NCBI RefSeq assembly: GCF_004959775.1 | Contig: NZ_SJZG01000004.1 | Span: forward strand, 43,195-107,194 | Direction of reading: 5' to 3' | Source of the DNA: Agromyces sp. H66 | GTDB lineage: Bacteria > Actinomycetota > Actinomycetes > Actinomycetales > Microbacteriaceae | DNA length: 64,000 bases | Part shown: piece after piece, positions 49,097 through 59,427 of the stretch | How positions within the stretch are numbered: the stretch's first letter is position 1 | Layout of the letters: each line of letters opens with the position of its first letter | Position numbers and translations under genes: made by a program | The notes under the pieces: model-generated | Database searches by the model: none | What the model was told of the DNA's origin: nothing | What the model saw: only the letters and a program-made list of their open reading frames with translations

Positions 49097-50512
49097 CTAC
49101 GACGCCTGCGGCGGCCGCGTCATCGAGAGCAGGTCGAGGGCCGAGTCCAACTGTTCCTCGGTCAGTTCGCCGCGCTCCACGTAGCCGAACTCGATCACGG
49201 CCTCGCGCACCGTGATGCCCTTGGCCACCGAGTGCTTGGCGATCTTCGCGGCGGCCTCGTAGCCGATGAGCTTGTTGAGCGGCGTCACGATCGACGGCGA
49301 CATGCCGGCCAGCTCGGCGGCCCGCTCGACGTTCGCCTCGAGGCCGGTGATCGTCTTGTCGGCGAGCACGCGTACGGAGTTCGACAGGAGGCGGATCGAC
49401 TCGAGCAATGCCGTGCCCATCACGGGGATCTGCACGTTGAGCTCGAAGGCGCCGGATGCCCCGCCCCACGCGACCGTGGCGTCGTTGCCGATGACCCGGG
49501 CGCACACCATGAGCACGGCCTCGGGCACGACCGGGTTGACCTTGCCGGGCATGATCGACGAGCCGGGCTGCAGGTCGGGGATCTGCAGCTCGCCGAGGCC
49601 GGTGTTCGGGCCCGAACCCATCCAGCGGATGTCGTTGGCGATCTTCGTGAGGCTCACGGCGATGGTGCGAAGGGCGCCGGATGCGTCGACGAGGCCGTCG
49701 CGGTTCGCCTGCGCCTCGAAGTGGTCGGCCGCCTCGGTGATGGGCAGCTCGGTGTCCTGCTGGAGCAGCTCGATGACGAGCTGCGGGAAGCCGGCGGGCG
49801 TGTTGATGCCCGTGCCCACCGCGGTGCCGCCGAGCGGCACCTCGGCGACGCGGGGGAGCGCCGTGCGCACGCGCTCGATGCCGAGGCGCACCTGGCGGGC
49901 GTACCCGCCGAACTCCTGGCCGAGGGTCACCGGCGTCGCGTCCATGAGGTGGGTGCGGCCGGCCTTGACGACGCCGGCCCACTGCTCGGCCTTTGCCTCG
50001 AGCGCGACGGCGAGGTGGTCGAGGGCTGGGATGAGCTCGTCGATGAGCGCGGCGGTCACGGCGATGTGCACCGACGTCGGGAAGACGTCGTTCGAGGACT
50101 GCGAGGCGTTCACGTGGTCGTTCGGATGCACCGGGCGACCGAGCTTCTCGGTCGCCCGCGTGGCGAGCACCTCGTTCATGTTCATGTTCGACGACGTGCC
50201 GCTGCCGGTCTGGTACACGTCGACGGGGAAGTGCTCGATGAACCCGTGCCGGCCGGCGATGACCTCGTCGGCGGCCTCCTCGATGGCCTTCGCGATGTCG
50301 GCGTCGAGCACGCCGAGGCGCGCGTTGGCCTGCGCCGCCGCCCGCTTGATTCGCGCGAGCGCCTGGATCTGCTGCGGCTCGAGGCGCGAGCCCGAGATCG
50401 GGAAGTTCTCGACGGCGCGCTGCGTCTGGGCACGGTAGAGGGCCGCCTTGGGCACCCTCACTTCGCCCATCGTGTCCTGCTCGATGCGGTACTCGGCGGC
50501 GTTGTCCACCAC
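49097..50512 (-). CDS. fumC: Class II fumarate hydratase
   Basis: Interconverts fumarate and malate in the TCA cycle. 471 residues, iron-independent class [23 protein letters not shown] opens the family pattern, [17 protein letters not shown] and [19 protein letters not shown] hold substrate-binding residues, and [12 protein letters not shown] is the signature with the flexible catalytic loop Ser. GTG-GTG start at 50512. Its place before glpX-type genes and xseA/ispH matches Rv1098c and neighbours. The carbonic anhydrase gene lies 74 bases upstream on the same strand. Confidence 0.96.
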   Translation of the reverse strand: MVDNAAEYRIEQDTMGEVRVPKAALYRAQTQRAVENFPISGSRLEPQQIQALARIKRAAAQANARLGVLDADIAKAIEEAADEVIAGRHGFIEHFPVDVYQTGSGTSSNMNMNEVLATRATEKLGRPVHPNDHVNASQSSNDVFPTSVHIAVTAALIDELIPALDHLAVALEAKAEQWAGVVKAGRTHLMDATPVTLGQEFGGYARQVRLGIERVRTALPRVAEVPLGGTAVGTGINTPAGFPQLVIELLQQDTELPITEAADHFEAQANRDGLVDASGALRTIAVSLTKIANDIRWMGSGPNTGLGELQIPDLQPGSSIMPGKVNPVVPEAVLMVCARVIGNDATVAWGGASGAFELNVQIPVMGTALLESIRLLSNSVRVLADKTITGLEANVERAAELAGMSPSIVTPLNKLIGYEAAAKIAKHSVAKGITVREAVIEFGYVERGELTEEQLDSALDLLSMTRPPQAS

Positions 50513-50586
50513 GGTGTGTTCCCTTTCGGTTGCATGCCGGAGATCCGGCGCGAGCCGCGACTGCGGCGGTCGGTGATCTGCGGCGG

Positions 50587-51243
50587 TCAGATACGGCCGA
50601 CGACGATGTCGGTCTCGGCGCGCCCTTCGACGAGGCGGTAGTTCGCGCCGACGATAGCCAGCGTACCCGCCGCGATCGCGTCGCTGATCATCTCGGAGCT
50701 CTCGAGGAGCTCGGCGACGGTGTCGCGCAGGTGCTCACGGCCGACGTAGGCGGCATCGACGTTGTCGGGGTCGACGGCCTGACCGGGCCCGGTGCCGGCG
50801 ACCCGCCGGACGGCCGGCACGATGCGGTCGACGACGCCCGCGATGTGCGGGGGCAGGGGAGCGGCGTCGGGTGCCTGCGACTCGATCGCCGCGCGCACGG
50901 CGCCGCACTCGTCGTGGCCCAGCACGAGGATGAGCGGCACCCCGAGCACGCCGACCGCGTACTCGAGCGAGCCGAGCACCGAGTCGGAGATCACCTGGCC
51001 CGCGTTGCGAACGACGAACGCGTCGCCGAGACCCACGTCGAAGATGATCTCGGCCGCGAGTCGCGAGTCGCTGCAGCCGAACACCGCGACGAGGGGACGC
51101 TGGGCGCCCGCGAGCGAGGTGCGGTGGTCGACGTCCTGGCGCGGATGCTGCGGCTCACCGGCGATGAACCGTTCGTTGCCGCGACGGAGCTCCCGCCACG
51201 TCGCGGCCGGAGTCTCGGGACGTTCGGTGGACTGCTCGCTCAC
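50587..51243 (-). CDS. Beta-class carbonic anhydrase
   Basis: Interconverts CO2 and bicarbonate. 218 residues with zinc ligands Cys57, Asp59/Arg61 pair (FGCSDSR), His110 and Cys113 (GHDECGAV), as in beta-class enzymes. Signature [20 protein letters not shown] non-conserved 20-residue start precedes it. No signal peptide, hence cytosolic. ATG 51243. Located between fumC and DUF4245 on the same strand, which may put bicarbonate supply for carboxylation next to TCA genes. Confidence 0.95.
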   Translation of the reverse strand: MSEQSTERPETPAATWRELRRGNERFIAGEPQHPRQDVDHRTSLAGAQRPLVAVFGCSDSRLAAEIIFDVGLGDAFVVRNAGQVISDSVLGSLEYAVGVLGVPLILVLGHDECGAVRAAIESQAPDAAPLPPHIAGVVDRIVPAVRRVAGTGPGQAVDPDNVDAAYVGREHLRDTVAELLESSEMISDAIAAGTLAIVGANYRLVEGRAETDIVVGRI

Positions 51244-51321
51244 GGCGGATCCTCTCGGGTTCGTCGGTGTGGCGTCGGTACGGGTCGTGTCTCGGTGCGG
51301 CGTCGATCGTGCGTGGTGCGG

Positions 51322-51963
51322 TCAGTCCAGGGCTTCGATCGTGGGCACGATCGCCGCCGCGATCGTCTCGAACTCCTCGGGGCTTCCCGTGCCGAGCAGC
51401 ACGAACGTGCTGCCGCCGGCCTCGGTCGTGAGCCCGTAGCGGGCATTGCCCACGTCGGCATTCGAGCGGCGGTTGTCGTACACCGTCCACTCGATGCCGT
51501 CGATGGTGGTGGTGCCCGACGCGAGGGTGCGTGCGAGCAGTTCGGCGACCCACGTGGGGTTGGCGTCGAGACCCTGGTACATGCCGATGTACTCGTCGCC
51601 CGGGGTGAGGTAGCCGGCGTACCAGGCCGTGACGTCGTCGACGGCGCTCGTGCGCAGCTCGGCCGCGTTCGCACGCCACCCCTCGGGCAGCTCGGGCACC
51701 GCGAGCGGGTCGTCGCTGGCCGCCTGGGCCTGCATCGCGACGGCGGCGACGTCGACGTCGCGGTCGATGGGGGTGTCGCTGCGCGGCACGAGCAGCACGA
51801 TCACGAGCACGAGGAGCAGGCTCGCACCGAGCGCGAGCACGAGGTTCTTGACGGTCTGCCGCTGGCGGTGCCTGAGGGAGTTCTCGGCCTGCCGGGCCGC
51901 GGTCTCCTCAGGCGTCTCGGGCCGGCCGAGCTCGGCGACGACTCGCGGGGTGCGGGCGGCCAT
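51322..51963 (-). CDS. DUF4245 family membrane protein
   Basis: 213 residues: a cytosolic start rich in Arg and Gln, one membrane segment ([20 protein letters not shown], about 42-61) and an outer domain with [27 protein letters not shown]. The family accompanies glpX and fumC in actinobacteria (Rv1100); function unknown. Its ATG overlaps the xseB stop by one base (TGATG), so translation is coupled. Confidence 0.9.
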   Translation of the reverse strand: MAARTPRVVAELGRPETPEETAARQAENSLRHRQRQTVKNLVLALGASLLLVLVIVLLVPRSDTPIDRDVDVAAVAMQAQAASDDPLAVPELPEGWRANAAELRTSAVDDVTAWYAGYLTPGDEYIGMYQGLDANPTWVAELLARTLASGTTTIDGIEWTVYDNRRSNADVGNARYGLTTEAGGSTFVLLGTGSPEEFETIAAAIVPTIEALD

Positions 51964-52205
51964 CAGCGGACGCCGGGGTCGTCGGATGCCGCGGGCCGTG
52001 CCGCGCCGGCGCGGGCGGCGTCGAGGCGCGCCTTCGCGCCGATGAGCCACTCCTCGCAGCGGGCGGCGAGCGCCTCGCCGCGCTCCCACAGCGCGAGGGA
52101 CTGCTCGAGGGTCGCGGAGCCCTGTTCGAGCTCGGCGACGACCTGCACGAGCTCGTCGCGAGCCTGCTCGTAGCTGAGCTCGGCGACATCCGTGGTGGGG
52201 GGCAT
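51963..52205 (-). CDS. xseB: Exodeoxyribonuclease VII small subunit
   Basis: 80 residues: [40 protein letters not shown] and [15 protein letters not shown] are the two helices of the small subunit. ATG 52205 is chosen; GTG 52211 would add two residues. Gap to xseA is nine bases. A Pro/Ala tail of about 14 residues ends it. Confidence 0.94.
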   Translation of the reverse strand: MPPTTDVAELSYEQARDELVQVVAELEQGSATLEQSLALWERGEALAARCEEWLIGAKARLDAARAGAARPAASDDPGVR

Positions 52206-52214
52206 GCTCACATT

Positions 52215-53456
52215 CTATTCGGCGGCACCGACCGCCGCGTCGTCCGCCGGCCGGCCCGTGGACACGGCGCCGAGCCGACCCTCGGCGAGGGTGATGCGCA
52301 GCGGCGTGCCCTCGGGGGCCTGGTCGGGACGGGTGAGCACGCCGTCGTGGTCGCGCTGCACGATGGCGTATCCGCGGTCGAGCGTGGCCTGCGGCGACAG
52401 CGCCCGGAGATGGCCGCGCAGCTCTCCGACGCGAGCGGTCTCGCGTTCGATGCGTCGATCCATGAGCTCGGTGCCGCGGGCGACCCAGCGCGTGAGATCT
52501 TCGGCGCGACGATCGACCATCCAGCCGGGGTCGGCGAGCGCCGGGCGGGCGCGAAGGTGCCCGATCCGGTCGATCTCCCGGGTGAGCATCGACGCGAGGC
52601 GCATGCCGAGGCGGGCCCGCGCCTGCTCCACGCGGGTGAGCTCCTCGACGACGTCGGGCACGACGCGCTTCGCGGCATCCGTCGGTGTCGACGCCCGGAG
52701 ATCGGCGACCTCGTCGAGCAGCGGTCGGTCGGCCTCGTGCCCGATCGCGGAGACGATGGGCGTGGATGCCGCGGCCGCCGCCCGGACGACGCGCTCGTCG
52801 CTGAACCCCAGCAGGTTCTGGAAGTCGCCGCCGCCGCGCGCGACGATGATGACCTCGACCTCGGGGTCGGCGTCGAGCCGCCGGATCGCCGACACGACCT
52901 CGACCGCGGTGCGGTCGCCCTGCACCGCGGCGTAGGCGATGCGGAACTCGACGCTCGGCCAGCGCAGCCGGGCGTTGCGCAGAACGTCCTGCTCGGCGTC
53001 GCTGTCGCGCCCGGTGACGAGGCCGACGACGCCAGGAAGGAAGGGCAGCCGCTTCTTGCGCGCGGCGTCGAACAGCCCTTCGGCGGTGAGCTGCGCCCGC
53101 AGCCGTTCGAGGCGCTCGAGCAGGTCGCCGAGTCCCACGTGCTTCAGGTCGTAGACCTGCATCGAGAGCGAGCCGCCCTTGACCCACCAGTTCGGCTTCA
53201 CGAGCGCGACGACGTGGTCGCCCTGCGTGAACTGCTCCGACAGGCGTGCGCGCACCGAGGACCACATCGTGATCGAGATGGTGGCGTCGGCCTCCAGGTC
53301 TTTCAGCTTGCCGTACACGTTGCCGCCCGAGACGCCCCACTGGGTGAGCTCGCCCTCGACCCACACCGTGCCGAGGCGATCGAGGTACTCCTTGAGCTTG
53401 CCCGACAGGAGCGCGACCGGCCACGGCGCGTCACGTGTCGCCGGTGCATCCGCCAT
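52215..53456 (-). CDS. xseA: Exodeoxyribonuclease VII large subunit
   Basis: 413 residues. The N-terminal OB fold ([21 protein letters not shown]) is followed by the catalytic core with [24 protein letters not shown] and [32 protein letters not shown] and [20 protein letters not shown]. The helical C-terminal part is shorter than in E. coli. [15 protein letters not shown] is the signature end. With XseB it degrades single-stranded DNA to oligonucleotides. Upstream ispH is divergent, 69 bases away. Confidence 0.95.
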   Translation of the reverse strand: MADAPATRDAPWPVALLSGKLKEYLDRLGTVWVEGELTQWGVSGGNVYGKLKDLEADATISITMWSSVRARLSEQFTQGDHVVALVKPNWWVKGGSLSMQVYDLKHVGLGDLLERLERLRAQLTAEGLFDAARKKRLPFLPGVVGLVTGRDSDAEQDVLRNARLRWPSVEFRIAYAAVQGDRTAVEVVSAIRRLDADPEVEVIIVARGGGDFQNLLGFSDERVVRAAAAASTPIVSAIGHEADRPLLDEVADLRASTPTDAAKRVVPDVVEELTRVEQARARLGMRLASMLTREIDRIGHLRARPALADPGWMVDRRAEDLTRWVARGTELMDRRIERETARVGELRGHLRALSPQATLDRGYAIVQRDHDGVLTRPDQAPEGTPLRITLAEGRLGAVSTGRPADDAAVGAAE

Positions 53457-53512
53457 CGAGTGGGTTCCCTCCGTCGCCGCGGCGCTCAGGCCGCCCGTTC
53501 AGTATCGCCGCG

Positions 53513-53518
53513 TAGGAT
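53513..53518 (+). promoter_or_regulatory. -10 element of ispH
   Basis: TAGGAT ends seven bases before GTG 53526, the leaderless spacing. ATG 53517, which would overlap this box, is therefore rejected as start. Confidence 0.5.
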
Positions 53519-53525
53519 GGACGCC

Positions 53526-54608
53526 GTGACGAGCACCACGGATGCCCCGCGAATCGGCCTCGGCATGCCCAGGGTGCCGGGCGTGCGCGGCCGGCTCAAG
53601 GATATCCCCGTCCCCGGACACAAGCGGGTGCTGCTCGCGGCGCCGCGCGGCTATTGCGCCGGCGTCGATCGTGCGGTGATCGCCGTCGAGAAGGCGCTCG
53701 AGCACTACGGCGCACCCGTCTACGTGCGCAAGCAGATCGTGCACAACATCCACGTCGTGACCGAGCTCGAGCAACAGGGCGCGATCTTCGTCGACGAGGT
53801 CGACGAGGTGCCAGAGGGTGCGCACATCGTCTTCAGCGCGCACGGGGTGTCGCCCGCCGTCGTGAACGCCGCGGCCGACCGGGGCCTGCACGCGATCGAC
53901 GCGACCTGTCCGCTCGTCACGAAGGTGCACCGCGAGGCGGTGCGCTTCGCGCGCGACGACTACGAGATCCTGCTCATCGGCCACGAGGGCCACGAGGAGG
54001 TCGAGGGCACCGCCGGCGAAGCGCCCGACCACGTCACGCTCGTGAACAGCCCCGACGACGTCGAGAACATCGAGGTGCGCGACCCCGACAAGGTCGTCTG
54101 GCTCTCGCAGACCACGCTCTCGGTCGACGAGACGATGGAGACCGTGCGACGCCTGCGCGAGAAGTTCCCGAAGCTCGCCGATCCGCCGAGCGACGACATC
54201 TGCTACGCCACCCAGAACCGCCAGGTCGCGATCAAGAAGGTCGCACAGGAGGCCGATCTCGTGATCGTCGTCGGCTCCGCGAACAGCTCCAACAGCGTGC
54301 GCCTCGTCGAGGTCGCCCTCGAGTACGGCGCCAAGGCCGCCTATCGGGTCGACTACGCGAGCGAGGTGCAACAGGAGTGGCTCGACGGCGTCGAGACCGT
54401 CGGCGTGACGAGCGGGGCATCCGTTCCCGAGGAGCTCGTGAAGGAGGTGCTCGACGCCCTGGCCGACGCCGGCTACGGCGACGTGGCCGAGGTCAAGACG
54501 GCCGAGGAGGACCTCATGTTCTCGCTGCCGAAGGAGCTGCGCCGCGACCTGGCCGGCAACCGCGACGCGCGGGCGCTCGGCGGCCGGGCGCGCGTACCGC
54601 AGGCCTGA
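53526..54608 (+). CDS. ispH: 4-hydroxy-3-methylbut-2-enyl diphosphate reductase
   Basis: Last enzyme of the MEP pathway, making IPP and DMAPP. 360 residues with an Fe-S cluster bound by Cys44 ([11 protein letters not shown]), Cys128 ([11 protein letters not shown]) and Cys226 ([11 protein letters not shown]). [26 protein letters not shown] and [13 protein letters not shown] complete the active site. An extra N-terminal 25 residues are actinobacterial. Neighbours xseA/xseB are on the other strand, as in M. tuberculosis (Rv1108c-Rv1110). Confidence 0.95.
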   Translation: MTSTTDAPRIGLGMPRVPGVRGRLKDIPVPGHKRVLLAAPRGYCAGVDRAVIAVEKALEHYGAPVYVRKQIVHNIHVVTELEQQGAIFVDEVDEVPEGAHIVFSAHGVSPAVVNAAADRGLHAIDATCPLVTKVHREAVRFARDDYEILLIGHEGHEEVEGTAGEAPDHVTLVNSPDDVENIEVRDPDKVVWLSQTTLSVDETMETVRRLREKFPKLADPPSDDICYATQNRQVAIKKVAQEADLVIVVGSANSSNSVRLVEVALEYGAKAAYRVDYASEVQQEWLDGVETVGVTSGASVPEELVKEVLDALADAGYGDVAEVKTAEEDLMFSLPKELRRDLAGNRDARALGGRARVPQA

Positions 54609-54625
54609 CCGTCGCCCGCTGAGCG

Positions 54626-55228
54626 TCAGGCCCCCGGCCCCATCAGGACCCGAGCGTACTCAGGGTCCGACAGCAGGATCTGCGTCATGATCACGTAGAA
54701 CACCACGAACGCCACGGCGCCCGCGACGGGGGGCACCCAGAACGCGAGGCGCCGCGCGCGCAGGCGGCGCACCGACCAGGCCAGGGCGATCACCCACAGT
54801 GCCAGCTGCACGATGGTCCCGACGAGGATCAGGGTCGGCACCTGCGGACCGGGGACGAAGTCGCGGGCCGGGAGCTCGGTGCCGAGGATCTCCGCCGTCT
54901 GGCGGAACGTCTCGGTCGCCACGCTCGGCAGCAGGTTCAGCAGCAGCGCGTTGTAGATCGCGCCGAAGAGGCCGATCACGAGCAGCGCGATGGTGGCGAT
55001 GCGGTCGCCCCGCCGTTCGGGTCGACCTTCGCGGGCGGATGCCGCGGCCGCATCCCCGGCCGGACGGACCGGCGGTGCGGCCATCTGCGGCGCCGGGTCC
55101 GACGTCTGCTCGCCCGTGGGCGGCTGCCATGTCCACCCCTCGGGCGCGTACTCGCCGTACTGCGGACGCGGGCGTTCGTCGCGCCCGGCGGACTCGTCGG
55201 GCGTCCCCGGGGCGTGCGGCTGCGACAT
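54626..55228 (-). CDS. Microbacteriaceae membrane protein (DUF6264-like)
   Basis: 200 residues. A long disordered start rich in Pro, Gly and Gln (RPQYGEYAPEGWTWQPPTGE) is followed by three predicted membrane segments (IALLVIGLFGAIYNALLLNL, VPTLILVGTIVQLALWVIAL and VPPVAGAVAFVVFYVIMTQI). The RPQYGEYA start resembles DUF6264 proteins of Microbacteriaceae, from memory. The fba gene lies seven bases upstream on the same strand, so it is probably transcribed with it. Function unknown. Confidence 0.8.
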   Translation of the reverse strand: MSQPHAPGTPDESAGRDERPRPQYGEYAPEGWTWQPPTGEQTSDPAPQMAAPPVRPAGDAAAASAREGRPERRGDRIATIALLVIGLFGAIYNALLLNLLPSVATETFRQTAEILGTELPARDFVPGPQVPTLILVGTIVQLALWVIALAWSVRRLRARRLAFWVPPVAGAVAFVVFYVIMTQILLSDPEYARVLMGPGA

Positions 55229-55235
55229 CCGGAAC

Positions 55236-56267
<1,032 letters not shown>

Positions 56268-56300
56268 ACCTGCTCCTTCGGAAGTGTCTGGGTCGCGTCG

Positions 56301-56306
56301 AGTCTA
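56301..56306 (-). promoter_or_regulatory. -10 element of fba
   Basis: TAGACT on the minus strand (56306-56301) predicts a start near 56294 and a leader of about 27 bases with an AAGGAG site. The tandem repeat at 56326-56377 begins at the expected -35 position. Confidence 0.5.
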
Positions 56307-56325
56307 TCGAGTTGCCGAGCACTGC

Positions 56326-56377
56326 TCATCTGGCGACGGATGCCGCGGACGTCATCTGGCGACGGATGCCGCGGACG
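56326..56377. repeat. 26-bp perfect tandem repeat, two copies
   Basis: The unit beginning TCATCTGGCGACGGATGC and ending GCGGACG is present twice, at 56326-56351 and 56352-56377, without a single difference. It lies in the fba/glpX divergent region next to the predicted fba promoter and contains GGATGC. Confidence 0.9.
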
Positions 56378-56390
56378 ACCGCCGTGACCG

Positions 56391-56419
56391 GTGCGATCGG
56401 AAAGATCGCACGATCTTTC
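56391..56419. promoter_or_regulatory. Two overlapping palindromes in the fba/glpX divergent region
   Basis: GTGCGATC-GGAAA-GATCGCAC (56391-56411) and GAAAGATC-GCAC-GATCTTTC (56400-56419) overlap so that only one can form a hairpin at a time. They lie between the predicted -10 boxes of fba (56306) and glpX (56466-56471). A sugar-phosphate-responsive operator is possible; the regulator is unknown. Confidence 0.55.
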
Positions 56420-56465
56420 ACGCCGATTCGTCCCGAACTCCGCCGCTGAGCGTGGGGTCCTCGCA

Positions 56466-56471
56466 TAGTCT
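56466..56471 (+). promoter_or_regulatory. -10 element of glpX
   Basis: TAGTCT predicts a start near 56478 and a leader of about 69 bases, which ends with CAGGAGGA before ATG 56547. Confidence 0.45.
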
Positions 56472-56546
56472 CGAAGCGACGCCGCCGCACCACACGACGC
56501 GGGATCCGGACGTCGACGCCTGACCACGTTCCAGGAGGACCCCTCG

Positions 56547-57548
56547 ATGGTGAGCACCGATACCGCAACCATGTACCTGCATCCCGATCGCAATATCGCG
56601 CTCGAGCTCGTGCGGGCCACCGAGGCGGCCTCGATCCGCTCGTACCCGTGGATCGGCCGCGGCGACAAGCTCGGCGCCGACGGCGCCGCGGTCGACGCCA
56701 TGCGCGCGTTCCTCGGCACGGTGGACTTCGACGGCGTGGTCGTCATCGGCGAGGGCGAGAAGGATGACGCGCCCATGCTCTTCAACGGCGAGCGCGTCGG
56801 CAGCGGCCGCGGCCCCGCCTGCGACATCGCCGTCGACCCCATCGACGGCACGACGCTCACCGCGGAGGGACGCCAGAACGCGCTGTCGGTCATCGCGGTG
56901 GCCGACCGGGGCACCATGCTCGACGCGTCATCCGTCTTCTACATGGACAAGATCGTGACGGATGCCGCGGGCAAGGGCGTCGTCGACATCCGCAAGCCCA
57001 TCGGCGAGAACCTGCGCGCGCTCGCCGCGGCGAAGGGCAAGGACGTGGGCGAACTCCGCGTGGCGGTGCTGAACCGTCCGCGTCACGCGCAGCTCATCGC
57101 CGACATCCGCGCGACCGGGGCCGGGACCCGCCTCATCAGCGACGGCGACGTGGCCGGCGGCATCAACGCGGCCCGATACGAGTCGCGGATCGACATGTGC
57201 GTCGGCATCGGCGGAAGCCCCGAGGGCATCACGACCGCGTGCGCCATCAAGGCGCTCGGCGGGTTCATGCAGGGCCGCCTCGCCCCGAAGGACGACGCCG
57301 AGCGCGAGCGCGGCGAGGCCGCCGGGCTGGACTGCGACAAGGTGTACGAACTCGACGAGCTCGTGCGCAGCGACAACACGTTCTTCGTCGCCACGGGCGT
57401 GACCGACGGCGAGCTCGTCGACGGGGTGCGCAGGAAGGGCCCGATCATCCGCACCGAGAGCATCGTGCTGCGCGGCAAGTCGGGCACGATCCGCCGCATC
57501 GTCGCCGACCACCTCGTCGAGAAGTGGCTGGACAAGGCCGACCGCTGA
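56547..57548 (+). CDS. glpX: Class II fructose-1,6-bisphosphatase
   Basis: Gluconeogenic phosphatase. 333 residues, GlpX type, the only fructose bisphosphatase in most actinobacteria. DGAAVDAMRAFLGTVDFDG, VVIGEGEKDDAPMLFNGE (metal site), CDIAVDPIDGTTL (metal site), LNRPRHAQLIADIRATGAG and GIGGSPEGITTACAIKALGG are intact. Divergent from fba. A hairpin follows the stop. Confidence 0.96.
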   Translation: MVSTDTATMYLHPDRNIALELVRATEAASIRSYPWIGRGDKLGADGAAVDAMRAFLGTVDFDGVVVIGEGEKDDAPMLFNGERVGSGRGPACDIAVDPIDGTTLTAEGRQNALSVIAVADRGTMLDASSVFYMDKIVTDAAGKGVVDIRKPIGENLRALAAAKGKDVGELRVAVLNRPRHAQLIADIRATGAGTRLISDGDVAGGINAARYESRIDMCVGIGGSPEGITTACAIKALGGFMQGRLAPKDDAERERGEAAGLDCDKVYELDELVRSDNTFFVATGVTDGELVDGVRRKGPIIRTESIVLRGKSGTIRRIVADHLVEKWLDKADR

Positions 57549-57554
57549 CCGGAT

Positions 57555-57576
57555 GCCGCGGGCGGATGTCCGCGGC
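57555..57576 (+). terminator. Hairpin after glpX
   Basis: GCCGCGG-GCGGATGT-CCGCGGC (57555-57576) starts six bases after the glpX stop. The next gene starts 19 bases later. Confidence 0.5.
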
Positions 57577-57594
57577 TCACGTCAGAATGGGCGG

Positions 57595-58947
57595 ATGACT
57601 GTCGACGCCGCTCGCCTCCCGCGCGCACTCCGGCCGTTCTCGTCCGGCCAGTACCGTCTGCTCACCGTCGCGCTCGCGGCGTCGCTGCTGAGCGCCGGAG
57701 CATGGATCGTCGCCGCCGTCTGGCAGGTCGTGCAGCTCGGCGGCACGCCCATCGACCTCTCGTTCGTGGCGGTCGGGTCGAGCCTCGGGCTCGTGATCGC
57801 CGTACTGTTCGGCGGCGTCGCGGCCGACCGAATCCCGCAGCGACGCATCCTGCTCGCCGTCGAGATCGTGCGCGGCGCCGGGTTCGGCGTCGCGGCGCTC
57901 CTCGCCGCGGCGGGCGTCATCGAGGTGTGGCACATCGCCGTCATCTCGTTCGCGCTCGGCATCGCCGACGGCTTCTTCTACCCGGCGTACTCGGCGTGGC
58001 TGCCGGCGATCCTGCCCGAGGAGCAGCTGCTCGCCGCGAACGGCGTCGAGGGCGTGTTGCGGCCCGCGGTGATGCACGCTGCCGGCCCGGCCCTCGCCAG
58101 CGGCCTCATCGCGATGCAGGGGCCGTGGCTGGCGTTCGCGATCGTCGCGGGGTTGCAGCTGGTCGCCGCGTCGGTCCTCGGCGTCATGCGCACCACGGCC
58201 GTGCGTCGCGACTTCGGCGACGCCGCGGTGCATCCGATCCGGCAGCTGTTCGTCGACCTGCGCGACGGGTTCGCCTACCTGCTGCGCACCAAGTGGCTCT
58301 TCGCCACGCTCGCGTTCGCCATCGTGCTCGTGTTCCTCATCATGGGGCCCATCGAGGTACTCCTGCCATTCGCCGTGAAGGATCAGACCGGCGGCGGGGC
58401 GGGCGCCTTCGCGCTCGCGCTCGCGGCATTCGGCGTCGGCGGCGCGGTCGGCTCGCTCGCGGTCGCGTCGATGCGGATGCCGCGGCGGTACCTCACCCTC
58501 ATGATCCTGGCGTGGGGGTTCGGATGCCTCCCGCTCGCGGTCATCGGATACACGTCGTGGCTCTGGGTGATGATCGTCGCCCTGTTCATCTGCGGGCTGC
58601 TCTTCTCGGGTGCACAGGTCGTGTGGGGCACGCTGCTGCAGCGCCGGGTGCCGCCGTCGATGCTGGGCCGCGTGTCGAGCCTCGACTTCTTCGTGTCGCT
58701 CGCGCTCATGCCCATCTCGATGGCGGTCGCCGGGCCGGTGGGCGAGTGGATCGGGCTGGGGCCCGCGTTCCTCATCGCCGGCATCGGTTCTCCGCTGCTC
58801 GCCATCGCGACGCTGGCGTTCGCGAGGCTCGGCCGCGACGAGCTGGAGCACCCGCTCGACGGTGAGACGGATGCCACGATCGTCACCGGTGCCGAGGCGG
58901 CCGCCGGCTTGGAGCCGCCGGTCGACGAGCCGCATCCGGCGGGCTGA
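57595..58947 (+). CDS. MFS transporter (multidrug/siderophore export-type)
   Basis: 450 residues, 12 predicted membrane segments. The first half has FGGVAADRIPQRRILLAVEI (segment 2-3 loop), then YSAWLPAILPEEQLLAANGVEG, typical of EntS-type exporters; the second half has LLQRRVPPSMLGRVSSLDFF in the equivalent place. A hydrophilic tail of about 35 acidic residues ends it. ATG 57595 follows CAGAAT by six bases. No biosynthetic genes are nearby, so the substrate is unknown. It converges on a SemiSWEET-like gene six bases away. Confidence 0.87.
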   Translation: MTVDAARLPRALRPFSSGQYRLLTVALAASLLSAGAWIVAAVWQVVQLGGTPIDLSFVAVGSSLGLVIAVLFGGVAADRIPQRRILLAVEIVRGAGFGVAALLAAAGVIEVWHIAVISFALGIADGFFYPAYSAWLPAILPEEQLLAANGVEGVLRPAVMHAAGPALASGLIAMQGPWLAFAIVAGLQLVAASVLGVMRTTAVRRDFGDAAVHPIRQLFVDLRDGFAYLLRTKWLFATLAFAIVLVFLIMGPIEVLLPFAVKDQTGGGAGAFALALAAFGVGGAVGSLAVASMRMPRRYLTLMILAWGFGCLPLAVIGYTSWLWVMIVALFICGLLFSGAQVVWGTLLQRRVPPSMLGRVSSLDFFVSLALMPISMAVAGPVGEWIGLGPAFLIAGIGSPLLAIATLAFARLGRDELEHPLDGETDATIVTGAEAAAGLEPPVDEPHPAG

Positions 58948-58953
58948 TCTCCA

Positions 58954-59241
58954 TCATGGCTCCTCGGTCGACGACGTGCGCCTGAACCGCACGTACCAGA
59001 CGCTCATCAGTGCGCCGGCCGTCAGGTAGGCGGAGTGCAGCACCCAGATCGGACCGATCGGAAGGCTGTACACGTAGATGGAATGCACCACGTTCGCGAC
59101 ATTGACGAGCACGAGATTGCCCGGGCTGTAGGAGCTCAGGTCTCTCGTGCGTGCCGCCTTGACGAGCATCGGGAGGAAGCTCGCCACGAAGATGACCGTG
59201 GAGAGCGACCCGGCCACGAGGGGGATCGCCGTGAGGGACAT
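58954..59241 (-). CDS. SemiSWEET-like (PQ-loop) small membrane protein
   Basis: 95 residues with three predicted membrane segments: IPLVAGSLSTVIFVASFLPM, then LVLVNVANVVHSIYVYSLPI and LHSAYLTAGALMSVWYVRFR. FLPMLVKAARTRDLSSYSPG is the PQ-loop equivalent with the typical positive stretch and Ser-x-x-S. SemiSWEETs are three-helix half-transporters that dimerise to move sugars; this one is a plausible but distant member. ATG 59241. Confidence 0.78.
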   Translation of the reverse strand: MSLTAIPLVAGSLSTVIFVASFLPMLVKAARTRDLSSYSPGNLVLVNVANVVHSIYVYSLPIGPIWVLHSAYLTAGALMSVWYVRFRRTSSTEEP

Positions 59242-59334
59242 CGTCGACTCCTTCCGCGGAGCGACGCACTGAGCGGCGCTCCTACAGGAAGGTCGACGCT
59301 GGGCACTCGTTCTCGACGTGGGCGCGCCGGCCCA

Positions 59335-59396
59335 CGCTGCCCGGAATTCAGGACCGCGCTCGGAAGGTGGTTCCTGTATTCCGGACCCGGGCAGCG
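59335..59396. repeat. Nested inverted repeat with an internal indel
   Basis: CGCTGCCCGG (59335-59344) pairs with CCGGGCAGCG (59387-59396), and CCGGAATTCAGGA (59341-59353) with TCCTGTATTCCGG (59372-59384) at 12 of 13 positions. The right half carries six extra bases relative to the left. It lies in the 186-base gap between rmuC and the SemiSWEET-like gene and may end rmuC transcription. Confidence 0.6.
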
Positions 59397-59427
59397 GTGG
59401 CCAGCCGTCGTTGCGGGCGGGCGGGCG

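Noticed and set aside
53517..53525. ATG 53517 as start of ispH
   Set aside because: It overlaps the -10 box TAGGAT, and no ribosome-binding site precedes it.
56326..56377. Tandem repeat considered as a CRISPR array
   Set aside because: Only two directly adjacent copies with no spacers and no cas genes.
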